Shown here: one piece after another, positions 15,161-22,528 of the stretch
Layout of the letters: each line of letters starts with the position of its first letter
Numbering within the stretch: position 1 is the first letter of the stretch
Origin: a virus
DNA: 46,925 bases
Direction: 5' to 3' (one strand)
Virus record (IMG/VR): IMGVR_UViG_3300023292_000002
Coordinates: 1-46,925 of that record
The notes under the pieces: generated by a model
What the model saw: the letters and a program-made list of their open reading frames with translations, nothing else
What the model was told of the DNA's origin: nothing
Database searches by the model: none
Made by a program: the position numbers and the translations under genes

Positions 15161-15313
15161 ATGGGAACAAAATTTTATAAAAGTATTGGATTAAGGATTG
15201 ATACCGACGAGGCGCAAAGAGTAGAAAACATTACAAACAAGGATGTCAGCTTGATTGATATATTCAGAGCGGGCATAAAATATTTTGAACGTAAATTAAA
15301 AAAGGACGCATAA
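15161..15313 (+). CDS. Ribbon-helix-helix DNA-binding protein (probable autorepressor)
   Basis: 50 residues, first gene of the early operon, with AAGGAGG upstream. The layout fits a ribbon-helix-helix (CopG/Arc-type) dimer: a short strand (FYKSIGLRID), a helix (DEAQRVENIT), then a second helix (SLIDIFRAGIKYFERKL). Such proteins bind palindromic operators through the paired strand, and one overlaps the promoter 30 bases upstream. It could silence early transcription once made. Family by pattern, target by proximity. Confidence 0.65.
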   Translation: MGTKFYKSIGLRIDTDEAQRVENITNKDVSLIDIFRAGIKYFERKLKKDA

Positions 15314-15471
15314 TGGATCAGATTAAAGTCGACGGAAAAAAAAGACGAGTTAGATGGTTTGGAAAAGTTAAAGTTCTTTCTGAAAAAGGAGACGTTAAAA
15401 AAATTGTCCGTAATAGCGGATATATGTTTGTGAAGAATGAGCCAAAAACTATTTATACCAATGAGATATAA
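15313..15471 (+). CDS. Small basic early protein, unknown
   Basis: 52 residues, start overlapping the previous stop by one base (TAATG). It is Lys/Arg/Val-rich (VDGKKRRVRWFGKVKVL) with alternating hydrophobics, suggesting a small beta barrel such as an SH3- or OB-like nucleic-acid or protein-binding fold. No family is recognised. Early position suggests host-takeover or regulatory use. Confidence 0.55.
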   Translation: MDQIKVDGKKRRVRWFGKVKVLSEKGDVKKIVRNSGYMFVKNEPKTIYTNEI

Positions 15472-15485
15472 GGAAAGGTAAAGGT

Positions 15486-15596
15486 ATGAAATTATTAATT
15501 GAAATACTTGCAAGGGTAAGTGTCGCACTAGATAAATTCTATGCGAAAGTTTACTACAGGATGCAGGAATTAAGAAATGGGGGCAACCATGAGTAA
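15486..15596 (+). CDS. 36-residue early protein, unknown
   Basis: A short amphipathic helical product (MKLLIEILARVSVALDKFYA) with an AAGGAAAGG ribosome site. It overlaps the next gene by 8 bases, a spacing typical of translated phage genes. Function unknown. Confidence 0.45.
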   Translation: MKLLIEILARVSVALDKFYAKVYYRMQELRNGGNHE

Positions 15597-15738
15597 ACAC
15601 GGATTAAGTTGTTGGGGCTGTAACCATCCAATTAGTGAAGGAAGAGACACAGTATTTTGGGATGATTCAATCCCGCCTAAACCATTATGTAAAGAATGTT
15701 TTGAAAACGTACAACAGGAGGGAAATGATGAAAGTTAG
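15589..15738 (+). CDS. Small zinc-ribbon protein
   Basis: 49 residues with two Cys pairs, CWGC near residue 8 and CKEC near residue 34, spaced as a treble-clef or zinc ribbon, and a short acidic tail. The start at 15589 has a GGGGG ribosome site just upstream. It overlaps the start of the ERF gene by 14 bases. It probably binds zinc; the partner is unknown. Confidence 0.6.
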   Translation: MSKHGLSCWGCNHPISEGRDTVFWDDSIPPKPLCKECFENVQQEGNDES

Positions 15739-16378
15739 AGAAGCATTAGAAAAAATTCAAACAGAGCTAATTGCTCCAAAAAGCCAAAAGAATACTTTTG
15801 GAAATTACAATTTTAGATCATGCGAGGATATTCTTAAAGCAGTAAAGCCACATCTTAAAGAATGTAATTGCATATTAACAATCACAGATGAATTAGTTGT
15901 TAGCAATGCGCTAGAAACAGAAATTATTATCGTCGCTAAAACTCCAAGAGAAGTACAGACACAAAGAGTTTATATTAAAGCAATCGCAACAATATCAGAT
16001 GTAGACGGAGAATCAATTTCAACATCAGGGTTCGCAAGAGAATCTTCCTTAAAGACAGGCATGGATTCAAGCCAGCTAACTGGGGCAACTTCTTCTTATG
16101 CTCGTAAATATGCTTTAAATGGCTTATTTGCAATCGACGATACAAAAGATTCAGATTCAACAAATAAGCATGGGAAGGAAGAAGTAGAGACCTCAACAAA
16201 GCCTGATGTTGGTATGCCTGAGAAGAAAACAACAACTCAGACAACGGAAAAAAAAGAAAACCCTGAGCTTTTAGTTTGTTCGAAATGCCAAGAGGAAATC
16301 AAGAAGAATGTTTATGATTATAGTATGGGTAAATTTAATAAACCTCTCTGTTTCGACTGCCAAAAGAAGGTTAAATAA
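15725..16378 (+). CDS. erf: ERF-family single-strand annealing protein
   Basis: 217 residues from ATG 15725 (ATGATG, with GGAGGG upstream; a longer frame from 15635 would run through the zinc-ribbon gene and is rejected). The region KNTFGNYNFRSCEDILKAVK, and later SQLTGATSSYARKYALNGLF, are hallmarks of the ERF recombinase family, with the G-x-x-x-x-Y-x-R-K-Y-x-L core. A C-terminal zinc knuckle (CSKCQEEI, CFDCQKK) follows a Thr/Lys-rich linker. It anneals complementary single strands in phage recombination, presumably with the exonuclease encoded next (one-base overlap). Confidence 0.88.
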   Translation: MMKVREALEKIQTELIAPKSQKNTFGNYNFRSCEDILKAVKPHLKECNCILTITDELVVSNALETEIIIVAKTPREVQTQRVYIKAIATISDVDGESISTSGFARESSLKTGMDSSQLTGATSSYARKYALNGLFAIDDTKDSDSTNKHGKEEVETSTKPDVGMPEKKTTTQTTEKKENPELLVCSKCQEEIKKNVYDYSMGKFNKPLCFDCQKKVK

Positions 16379-16971
16379 TGAACCAAGTAACATTTGAACC
16401 AGTAGAGCATAAGTATTTTGATGAGAATGGAAAAGACTTTCCTTCTGTAACAACATTACTTAAACATTTCGGAATGAGTCCAGACTTTGCTAAGTGGGGA
16501 AACGACGCTTCACGAAATTTTGGTTCTGCGGTTCATAGGGCATTGGAGTTGTTTGATAATGATGTTTTAGATCAGTTTAATTATGATGCTGAAATTGAAC
16601 CTTACCTTAACGCATATAAAAGGTTCTTAGATGAATTTAAGCCTGTATGGGAGTTTGTCGAGATACCTATGTTGTCAAAGGTGTGGGGATTTGCTGGTTG
16701 TGCGGATAGAGTGGGAGTGATAAAAGGAAAGAATGTTGTTCTTGATTTTAAAACTGGTTCTCCTGACGCTTCACATGAATTACAAACGGCAGGGTATCAG
16801 GTGTTAGTTGAAGAAAATTCAGCATTAAAAATAAAAGAAAGATACTCTTTGTATTTGAAAGCTGATGATTTTAGACTTTCACCTCCTCATGTAAATAGGA
16901 GTGATAGGTCAATTATGATTGGACTTTCACAAGCGTATCAATTCAAAACAAAACATAAACTAATTAAATAA
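16378..16971 (+). CDS. RecB-like PD-(D/E)XK exonuclease
   Basis: 197 residues. It carries the RecB-nuclease pattern: His53 in GSAVHRALELF, Asp110 in GCADRVGVI, Asp123-x-Lys125 in VLDFKTG, and Gln136-x-x-x-Tyr140 in LQTAGYQ. It likely degrades one strand of dsDNA ends to give substrate for the ERF protein; the pair resembles a lambda Red-like or Cas4/RecB-type system. All catalytic positions are present. Confidence 0.85.
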   Translation: MNQVTFEPVEHKYFDENGKDFPSVTTLLKHFGMSPDFAKWGNDASRNFGSAVHRALELFDNDVLDQFNYDAEIEPYLNAYKRFLDEFKPVWEFVEIPMLSKVWGFAGCADRVGVIKGKNVVLDFKTGSPDASHELQTAGYQVLVEENSALKIKERYSLYLKADDFRLSPPHVNRSDRSIMIGLSQAYQFKTKHKLIK

Positions 16972-16982
16972 GGAATAATAAA

Positions 16983-17594
16983 ATGCAAAAGTACATGATT
17001 TTCGACACAGAAACAAACGGATTATTTGATTTTTCTAAGCCTGCTGATGCTGACGGACAGCCTCGCCTAGCAAGTTTGGCAATGATTATTCTTGATGGAG
17101 ATCTCAAAGTTGAAAGTGCTGAGACTTATTTTGTCAAACCTGATGGATGGAAAATGACAGAAGGAGCAACGGCTGTAAATGGTTTAACTGATGAGTATTT
17201 AGAAGCTAATGGAATACCTATTGAGGAAGTTCTTCTTAAATATTCAGAGATTGTTGACGCAGGGATAGACCTATATGCTTTTAACGCTCAGTATGACACG
17301 AAGGTCATGCGTTCTGAGTTTAGGAAGCTAGGTCTTGATGATAGGTTTGAGCAAACAAAAAACACCTGCATTATGAAAGCTTTAATTGATGTGTGTCAAA
17401 TCCCTAGAAAGAGTGGAAAAGCGTTTAAATATCCGAAACTTGTTGAGGCTTGCGCTCATTTCGGAATTGACTTTCCTAATCAGCATACGGAAATGGGAGA
17501 TGCAACAGTAACAATGGAGCTTTTAAAGAAGTTGATTGAGTTGGATATGCTTCCTGAGCCTGAAGTTCATTATGCGAAAAAAAGACCAGTATAA
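16983..17594 (+). CDS. DnaQ-like DEDDh 3'-5' exonuclease
   Basis: 203 residues with the exonuclease motifs in order: FDTET (Asp8, Glu10), NAQYDTKV (Asp105), and HTEMGDA (His168, Asp173). This is the RNase T/pol III epsilon type. No phage DNA polymerase was found, so it may proofread with the host polymerase, trim recombination intermediates or degrade host nucleic acid. It is transcribed with the ERF and RecB-like genes. Confidence 0.87.
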   Translation: MQKYMIFDTETNGLFDFSKPADADGQPRLASLAMIILDGDLKVESAETYFVKPDGWKMTEGATAVNGLTDEYLEANGIPIEEVLLKYSEIVDAGIDLYAFNAQYDTKVMRSEFRKLGLDDRFEQTKNTCIMKALIDVCQIPRKSGKAFKYPKLVEACAHFGIDFPNQHTEMGDATVTMELLKKLIELDMLPEPEVHYAKKRPV

Positions 17595-17627
17595 TAATTA
17601 TTAAATTATAAACAAAAGGAATTAATC

Positions 17628-18317
17628 ATGGAAACTAAAGAAATAGCAACAATCGAAAAAAATGCGGTTAATGCAGTTAATAATGCAAACGCGCTGATCA
17701 TTGGTAATCAGAAAGATTATGATGGTTGCGCTAATATGCTAAGAGCAATTAAAGGATTGAAGAAAGAAATTGACAATTCTTTTGATGAATCAATCAAAAA
17801 GGCTCATGAAACGCATAAGACAATGGTTGCCGCTAAAAAGAAACATTATGATCCACTTAATGAAGCTGAGAAGATCATTAAGGGTAAAAGCCTTGTTTGG
17901 TATAATGAAGAGCAACGTAAACAAAGAGAGGAGCAGAGAAAACTTGATGAACAAGCTAAAAAAGCAGAGGAAAAACGAAAAAAGGTTCTTGAAGATCAAG
18001 CAAAACAGCATGAAGCTAATGGCAATGCTGATAAAGCAGAGGAACGACGGGCAATGGCAGAGGAAGTATTTGTACCAGCCCCAATAGTTGAAGAGAGAGC
18101 AACAAAGGCAGAAGGTCAGGCAGTTGTTACAAGATGGTCGGCTAAGGTAACGGATCTGTTCGCTTTATGTAATGCGATCGCAAAAGGGGACATTCCTGAA
18201 TCTTGTGTAAAGCCGGATATGTCTCAGTTAAATGCTTTAGCTCGAACATGGAAAGATAAACGTAAGTTCGAGGGAGTTAGTTTTGTTAAAGAACAATCAA
18301 TGAGCGTAAGGGGGTAA
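17628..18317 (+). CDS. Coiled-coil recombination-module protein
   Basis: 229 residues. Helical N-terminus, a long Lys/Glu/Arg coiled coil around residues 90-140 (REEQRKLDEQAKKAEEKRKK), and a compact C-terminal domain (CVKPDMSQLNALARTWKDKR, then FEGVSFVKEQ). Proteins of this layout commonly sit beside ERF or RecT genes in phages, but I know no established biochemical role. An AAAGGAA site precedes the start. Confidence 0.65.
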   Translation: METKEIATIEKNAVNAVNNANALIIGNQKDYDGCANMLRAIKGLKKEIDNSFDESIKKAHETHKTMVAAKKKHYDPLNEAEKIIKGKSLVWYNEEQRKQREEQRKLDEQAKKAEEKRKKVLEDQAKQHEANGNADKAEERRAMAEEVFVPAPIVEERATKAEGQAVVTRWSAKVTDLFALCNAIAKGDIPESCVKPDMSQLNALARTWKDKRKFEGVSFVKEQSMSVRG

Positions 18318-18318
18318 T

Positions 18319-18546
18319 ATGAATAAATATTATATTACATTCGGCCAAGTCCATGTTCATTCCGTAAATGGAAAGACGTTTGATAAGGACTGTGTTTGTG
18401 AAATAGAAACTATTGATAGAGGAACAGCTCATTCAATAGCGATGGATATATTTAATGGAAAATTTCATAATACGCTTGATAAGGTAGATATGGAGAAAAG
18501 TTTACATTATTATCCAAGAGGAATTATAAAACTGGAAGGAAGATAA
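18319..18546 (+). CDS. Small early protein, unknown
   Basis: 75 residues, alpha/beta pattern (KYYITFGQVHVHSVNGKTFD, then DCVCEIETIDRGTAHSIAMD). The start is one base after the previous stop, with a GGGGG-type ribosome site inside the preceding gene's last codons. No family is recognised. Confidence 0.55.
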   Translation: MNKYYITFGQVHVHSVNGKTFDKDCVCEIETIDRGTAHSIAMDIFNGKFHNTLDKVDMEKSLHYYPRGIIKLEGR

Positions 18547-18549
18547 ACA

Positions 18550-18903
18550 ATGAATCTTAACATTGATTACCAATTCGCTTTAGATTGGGAGCATTGTGAG
18601 GATATTCATCAAGCTAGATCGAGACTTTCTCAGCTAACGAATATCTTAAATCACATTATCATAATCCGGCAACGTGCAAAAAAAGAGTTGTTAGCAGAGT
18701 GTTCTAATTGGTCCGGGGCAAATCTTCATAAATTGTCATGGGATAATAAGCTGGTTAGACTCTCAGAGCTAACAGGATCAACAGAGAAAGCCGATCTATG
18801 GCAAGATGCAGATATGGCTTATAAAAGCGTAAAGAATAAGCAGGATCAGCTTGTAGAGGATCTTTATGCACTTAAAAAAATTATTGATGTAACACCAAGA
18901 TAA
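18550..18903 (+). CDS. Small helical early protein, unknown
   Basis: 117 residues, largely helical, with heptad-like spacing at the end (AYKSVKNKQDQLVEDLYALK). A GGAAG ribosome site precedes it. No motif is recognised. It lies between unknown genes in the early operon. Confidence 0.55.
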   Translation: MNLNIDYQFALDWEHCEDIHQARSRLSQLTNILNHIIIIRQRAKKELLAECSNWSGANLHKLSWDNKLVRLSELTGSTEKADLWQDADMAYKSVKNKQDQLVEDLYALKKIIDVTPR

Positions 18904-18911
18904 GGAGAATC

Positions 18912-19154
18912 ATGAAAAAATTATTAATATCGTTAGCAGTTTTAGGGGTTTTCGCAGCCGTAGCGTTCGCGTCAACAGATTATAAATGTATGAGCGATTG
19001 TTCTGCTCAAGGTTATATGTATTCATATTGCAAAAGTCAATGTAGTTATGGTAATGTTCCTGAAAGAAAAGGCAGGAGAGATTATCAATGTGTGACTGAT
19101 TGTACCGCTAAAGGATATATGTATAGTTACTGCAAAGATCTATGCAGTTATTAA
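18912..19154 (+). CDS. Secreted Cys-rich protein with two CX3C-X9-CX3C repeats
   Basis: 80 residues. It has a Sec signal (MKKLLISLAVLGVFAAVAFA) and then two near-identical 24-residue units: KCMSDCSAQGYMYSYCKSQC and QCVTDCTAKGYMYSYCKDLC. Each has four Cys in the pattern C-x3-C-x9-C-x3-C, the arrangement of disulfide-linked helical hairpins. Export would allow oxidation in the periplasm. It may act on the host envelope, exclude other phages or inhibit a periplasmic enzyme. AAGGAG precedes the start. Confidence 0.7.
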   Translation: MKKLLISLAVLGVFAAVAFASTDYKCMSDCSAQGYMYSYCKSQCSYGNVPERKGRRDYQCVTDCTAKGYMYSYCKDLCSY

Positions 19155-19178
19155 TCAGAAAGAATAATGGGGGAGATT

Positions 19179-19412
19179 ATGAAATGTTCAGCTAAAACAA
19201 GATTGTGGTATTGGCTTATCGGTCAAAAGAACACAGGGAATGATATAATATTAACTAGCTCGATTTTATCTTGGGGATCAACGCACTTCTCGAACAGAGC
19301 CTGTAGGAACGCTAGAAATTTGTGCGCAGAAGGAAAAATTAGAAGAATCCCAAAAGCCGAGGCTTTGGCAATGGGACTTCATACAAAAGAAATGGCTTAT
19401 AAAATACTTTAA
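19179..19412 (+). CDS. Small winged-helix-like or basic protein, unknown
   Basis: 77 residues from ATG 19179, which has GGGGGAG upstream; the in-frame ATG at 19167 lacks a site. The product is basic and mixed helical (SNRACRNARNLCAEGKIRRI, then EALAMGLHTKEMAY). The pattern of helix, turn and R-rich segment could be a small DNA-binding domain, but no family is recognised. Confidence 0.5.
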   Translation: MKCSAKTRLWYWLIGQKNTGNDIILTSSILSWGSTHFSNRACRNARNLCAEGKIRRIPKAEALAMGLHTKEMAYKIL

Positions 19413-19447
19413 AACTACGTATAACTACTTAATTAATGGGGGGAAAC

Positions 19448-19741
19448 ATGGCAAAATGTAAAGAATGTAAAAAGGTTTTATCAGTTTATAATAAGGGAGT
19501 ATATTGTTTTACTTGCGCTGGATCATGTACTATTAGGGATGATGAATTAGTTGTAAACGCAAAACTTTGTATTGTATCAGCAGAAAATTATTTAAAGCTG
19601 CTTACAAGCCCTGAGAGGATCGCAAAAGAAATACTAAAGTATAAGAAAATTATTGCGAAGAAAACAAAACTTATTGATAAAATCAAAAAATACGTTAAGT
19701 GTATTGTCGATACTGATCCAGTAGAGGATATTGAAATTTAA
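19448..19741 (+). CDS. Zinc-finger protein with helical tail
   Basis: 97 residues from ATG 19448 (GGGGGGAAAC upstream; ATG at 19436 is less likely). An N-terminal zinc-binding unit uses CKECKK and CFTCAGSC; a Lys/Ile-rich helical tail follows (ILKYKKIIAKKTKLIDKIKK). It is the last gene before the second promoter. Role unknown. Confidence 0.55.
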   Translation: MAKCKECKKVLSVYNKGVYCFTCAGSCTIRDDELVVNAKLCIVSAENYLKLLTSPERIAKEILKYKKIIAKKTKLIDKIKKYVKCIVDTDPVEDIEI

Positions 19742-19746
19742 AGTGT

Positions 19747-19775
19747 TTGACAAATAAAATAATGTGTGAGATAAT
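19747..19775 (+). promoter_or_regulatory. Promoter P2 (sigma70 type) for the replication genes
   Basis: Perfect -35 TTGACA, 17-base AT-rich spacer, -10 GATAAT, in a 179-base non-coding gap. Same -35 and spacing as P1. It should transcribe the structured leader and the replication genes. Confidence 0.85.
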
Positions 19776-19789
19776 TTAAGAAGTTAAAA

Positions 19790-19905
19790 GGCTAGATACA
19801 CTATGAAAAATCAAAAACAAAAATTAAATGTTAATCAATCCTCCTCGGGGAACGCTGTTTCTCTAACCAGAAATGTGTGTCTAGCCGACAGAACCGAGGG
19901 GGATT
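19790..19905 (+). ncRNA. Structured leader: interleaved 12-bp stems (pseudoknot) ending in a terminator-like T run
   Basis: Two 12-bp helices interleave. GGCTAGATACAC (19790-19801) pairs with GTGTGTCTAGCC (19875-19886), and AATCCTCCTCGG (19837-19848) pairs with CCGAGGGGGATT (19894-19905). Each helix has exactly one G-U wobble. The order A-B-A'-B' is a pseudoknot. The second helix is followed directly by TTTCT, so it could also act as a terminator hairpin, with the first as a competing or stabilising fold. It starts about 15 bases after the P2 -10 box, so it is the 5' leader of the GIY-YIG and replication transcript. It might control readthrough or be released as a small RNA. Confidence 0.6.
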
Positions 19906-19920
19906 TTTCTATGGTGGATT

Positions 19921-20265
19921 ATGGATAGTGAAAATATATATTTAATTAAAATTACAAATAAAAATGAAGAATTTTATAAAATTGGTTTAACTGTTCATAA
20001 ATTTTGTAGATTTTATCAAATAATGAAATTTGGATATGATATTGAAATTATTTATATGACTTTTGGTTTAGATTGTTACGAAGCCTTTGAAGCAGAAAAA
20101 ATATTACAAGGATTATTTAAACCATATATTCCAAAAAATTGGTTTGGTGGATATACTGAGTGTTTTAAATTTGTAAATAAAAATGTATTTAAAAATGAAT
20201 TGTATAAAATAATAACAAAAAAAATATATAAAGTAACTGAAGGAGTAAAAATAACATGGCGTTAA
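19921..20265 (+). CDS. GIY-YIG-like nuclease-domain protein (T5orf172 type)
   Basis: 114 residues. The N-terminus IYLIKITNKNEEFYKIGLT fits the GIY-YIG core in its T5orf172/MUG113 variant, followed by CYEAFEAEKILQGLF and a basic tail. Probably a homing-type or phage accessory nuclease. It follows a structured RNA leader and overlaps the replication gene by 10 bases. Its codons are more AT-rich than the neighbours', consistent with later acquisition. Confidence 0.65.
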   Translation: MDSENIYLIKITNKNEEFYKIGLTVHKFCRFYQIMKFGYDIEIIYMTFGLDCYEAFEAEKILQGLFKPYIPKNWFGGYTECFKFVNKNVFKNELYKIITKKIYKVTEGVKITWR

Positions 20266-20990
20266 GAGATCAACCATACATACCTTTATATATTCAGGAT
20301 TTTCTTACTGATGAAAAACTAATTGAGTGTTCAGCAGAATCATGTGGAGTATATATAAGGTTACTGTGTCTTATGCACAAATCAAATGAATATGGTACAA
20401 TTTTGCTAAAGCAAAAAGACAAGCAAACGTTAAAGCAAGTAGAAAATTTTGCGTGTAAGCTTGTTAAACAGATGCCATATGATAAAGAAACGATACATAA
20501 ATCATTGCATGAGCTTATTGATGAAGGTGTAATACAGCTTATAGAAGATAAGTTATTGCAGAAGCGTATGATAGAAGATAATCGTATTAGTTTATTACGT
20601 TCTAAAGCCGGTAAAAAAGGAGGTTTTGCTACACAATTTGCTTTAGCAAAAGATGAAGCAAACTCTGAAAATGAAGATGTAATTGTAAATGAAAATAGAG
20701 ATGTAAATAAAGATACAATAATAAAGGAAGAGCAGTTCTTATCGTTATGGAAACAATACCCAAACAAAGATGGAAAGAAACAAGCATTTAAGCATTTTAT
20801 AGCAAGCGTGCGTACAGATTTAGATATTAAAAATATTCAAAAAGCACTTAAAAATTATATTGGATGTAAAAAAGTTAAAGAGGGATTTATTAAAAATGGA
20901 TCTACTTGGTTTAATAATTGGGAAGATTGGGTAGAATATGAAGAAAACAAAAAAGAAAGTGATCCATATGCCTCAATCCCGAAATTATGA
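20256..20990 (+). CDS. Phage replication initiator-like protein (DUF1376-like N-terminus)
   Basis: 244 residues. The N-terminal region PYIPLYIQDFLTDEKLIECS is typical of the DUF1376/replisome-organiser family with a winged-helix core. The C-terminal part (LWKQYPNKDGKKQAFKHFIA, then FIKNGSTWFNNWEDWVEY) is the conserved tail of such proteins. It probably binds the replication origin and loads the DnaB-like helicase encoded downstream, as lambda O and P or DnaD-like proteins do. The linker is Asn/Glu-rich. Confidence 0.8.
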   Translation: MALRDQPYIPLYIQDFLTDEKLIECSAESCGVYIRLLCLMHKSNEYGTILLKQKDKQTLKQVENFACKLVKQMPYDKETIHKSLHELIDEGVIQLIEDKLLQKRMIEDNRISLLRSKAGKKGGFATQFALAKDEANSENEDVIVNENRDVNKDTIIKEEQFLSLWKQYPNKDGKKQAFKHFIASVRTDLDIKNIQKALKNYIGCKKVKEGFIKNGSTWFNNWEDWVEYEENKKESDPYASIPKL

Positions 20991-21213
20991 GCAAGAAGAT
21001 TTAGAAGAGATACGGTTTTTATCAATACATCTTGAGAATTGGAAGTTTTTATCAATAGATGCGAGTATGGCTAATAAAAAAGAAGCTAAATTATATAAAG
21101 AAATATGTAAAAATATACAAGAATGTTTAGATACAGAAAGGATGTGGTATGCCAGATTTCACAACAGAAATAGGAAAGATGGGACATCTATCAGATTATT
21201 TGAAAAGAACTGA
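20938..21213 (+). CDS. Small helical protein between initiator and helicase
   Basis: 91 residues from 20938, or 81 from ATG 20968; neither has a strong ribosome site, so the start is uncertain. Mostly helical and charged (NYEQEDLEEIRFLSIHLENW). It overlaps both the initiator and the helicase gene, suggesting coupled translation. A helicase-loader role is conceivable from position only. Confidence 0.5.
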   Translation: MKKTKKKVIHMPQSRNYEQEDLEEIRFLSIHLENWKFLSIDASMANKKEAKLYKEICKNIQECLDTERMWYARFHNRNRKDGTSIRLFEKN

Positions 21214-22051
21214 AAATGTTATGTTGGCTAGGAAAGAAGCACCTGAATTACCAATAACATCAATGCCTGCTCTAAATAAGAAGATATGGGGGTTACCAAA
21301 GGGGAAAATGACAGTTGTCGGAGCGCGGACAAGTCAGGGAAAAACATCTTTTGTATTGCAACTTGCTATAGATATATTAATGAAAGGAAATTCAATCCAC
21401 TATTTTTCATTCGAAATGACAAAAGAGCAGATTGTCGAGAGAATATTTTGTAATATGTATAAAATAGACAATTATGCCTTGTTATCAGGTAAATTCACTG
21501 AGTATTATTCACTATGGGATGATTTTAAAGAGCAGTTAAGTAATTTAAGAATTGTAATGAGCAATGATTTCGGTCAGTCATGGAAAGATATTGAAAGATT
21601 CTTGGATTCTTTGACAGTCAAGCCGGATGTAATTATTGTTGATTATATCCAAGCGGTAGCAAAGGCTTCTGTTGAAGGTAAAGGGTTTATTGATGAATAT
21701 ATAAGGAAATTTAGGGAAATATGTATAAATCATAATATTGCAGGCGTCATTGTTTCACAGCTAAATAGACAAACAGTATCAGAGGGGAACAATGTTCCTA
21801 ATTTACATAATCTTAAAGGATCTGGTTTCTTAGAAGAATTGGCAGATTTAGTTATTTTGCTTGAATGGACAGGTAAACAACAACAAAAACAAGATTTTAT
21901 AGTTAATGTCGCAAAGAATAGAAATGGGCGGACAGGGTTTATAAAGGTTAAGTATGAGGCTGAATATTATAAATTTTCGGATTTCCCTGTTGAAGATATG
22001 GAAGAAAAAGAAAAATACGAAAAATTCTCAAAAGTAGGTTCTAATGACTAA
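21149..22051 (+). CDS. DnaB-like replicative helicase (C-terminal domain only)
   Basis: 300 residues. Walker A GARTSQGKTSF (residues 58-68), Walker B VIIVDYIQ (Asp165), then VSQLNRQ and NVAKNRNGRTG match DnaB/RecA-type hexameric helicases. The usual N-terminal primase-interacting domain is missing: the protein is about 150 residues shorter than full DnaB. It presumably unwinds the phage fork with help from the initiator and the host primase. Confidence 0.87.
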   Translation: MPDFTTEIGKMGHLSDYLKRTENVMLARKEAPELPITSMPALNKKIWGLPKGKMTVVGARTSQGKTSFVLQLAIDILMKGNSIHYFSFEMTKEQIVERIFCNMYKIDNYALLSGKFTEYYSLWDDFKEQLSNLRIVMSNDFGQSWKDIERFLDSLTVKPDVIIVDYIQAVAKASVEGKGFIDEYIRKFREICINHNIAGVIVSQLNRQTVSEGNNVPNLHNLKGSGFLEELADLVILLEWTGKQQQKQDFIVNVAKNRNGRTGFIKVKYEAEYYKFSDFPVEDMEEKEKYEKFSKVGSND

Positions 22052-22151
22052 AGATAAAGAATACGAAAAGTTAAAAGCAAAGTATAATAAAGAAAAGCAT
22101 GGAGATTACACGAAGTATTGTAAGAAAATCGCTAAAAAGGTGGGGATATGA
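22044..22151 (+). CDS. 35-residue Lys-rich protein, unknown
   Basis: Short basic helical product (MTKDKEYEKLKAKYNKEKHG) whose ATG overlaps the helicase stop and whose stop overlaps the RusA start (ATGA), a spacing that favours real translation. Function unknown. Confidence 0.5.
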   Translation: MTKDKEYEKLKAKYNKEKHGDYTKYCKKIAKKVGI

Positions 22152-22528
22152 AGATAATATTAAAAGGACGCATACCAAGTAAGAAGAACAGCCGGAATAT
22201 TTTTAAGAGCAGGGGCAGGGTTGGGAATATTCCAAGTAGTGCATATAAAGAATGGCAAAAAATAGCAGAATTACAGATTTTTGCTCAATGCTTTAAGACT
22301 AAGTTTGTTAAGAATATATCTCAGGTTGAAATAGTTTTTTGGATGCCTGATAATAGAGGTGCTGATTTAACAAATAAAGCTGAAAGCATTATGGATCTGT
22401 TAGTTGATTGTAAAATAATTGAAGATGATAAATGGCAGATTATACCTTCTATTTTATTACATTGTGAAGGAATTGATCGCACTAACCCAAGAGCAGAGAT
22501 ATGGATAAAGACGAAGAACGAAGATTAA
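22148..22528 (+). CDS. rusA: RusA-family Holliday junction resolvase
   Basis: 126 residues. KGRIPSKKNSRNIF at the start and PDNRGADLTNKAESIMDLLV followed by IIEDDKW are the RusA signature, with catalytic-type Asp residues near 68, 73 and 93/94. It resolves four-way junctions made during recombination or replication and clears branched DNA before packaging. It overlaps the HNH-type gene by 28 bases. Confidence 0.88.
   Translation: MKIILKGRIPSKKNSRNIFKSRGRVGNIPSSAYKEWQKIAELQIFAQCFKTKFVKNISQVEIVFWMPDNRGADLTNKAESIMDLLVDCKIIEDDKWQIIPSILLHCEGIDRTNPRAEIWIKTKNED

Noticed and set aside
15635-15724. A 30-codon N-terminal extension of the ERF protein
   Set aside because: The stretch is already used by the zinc-ribbon gene in another frame, and ATG 15725 has a strong ribosome site next to the family's usual start.
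19742-19920. Group I intron associated with the GIY-YIG gene
   Set aside because: The flanking genes are complete and separate, a promoter lies inside the gap, and no intron core pairings were found; the stems are better read as a leader.
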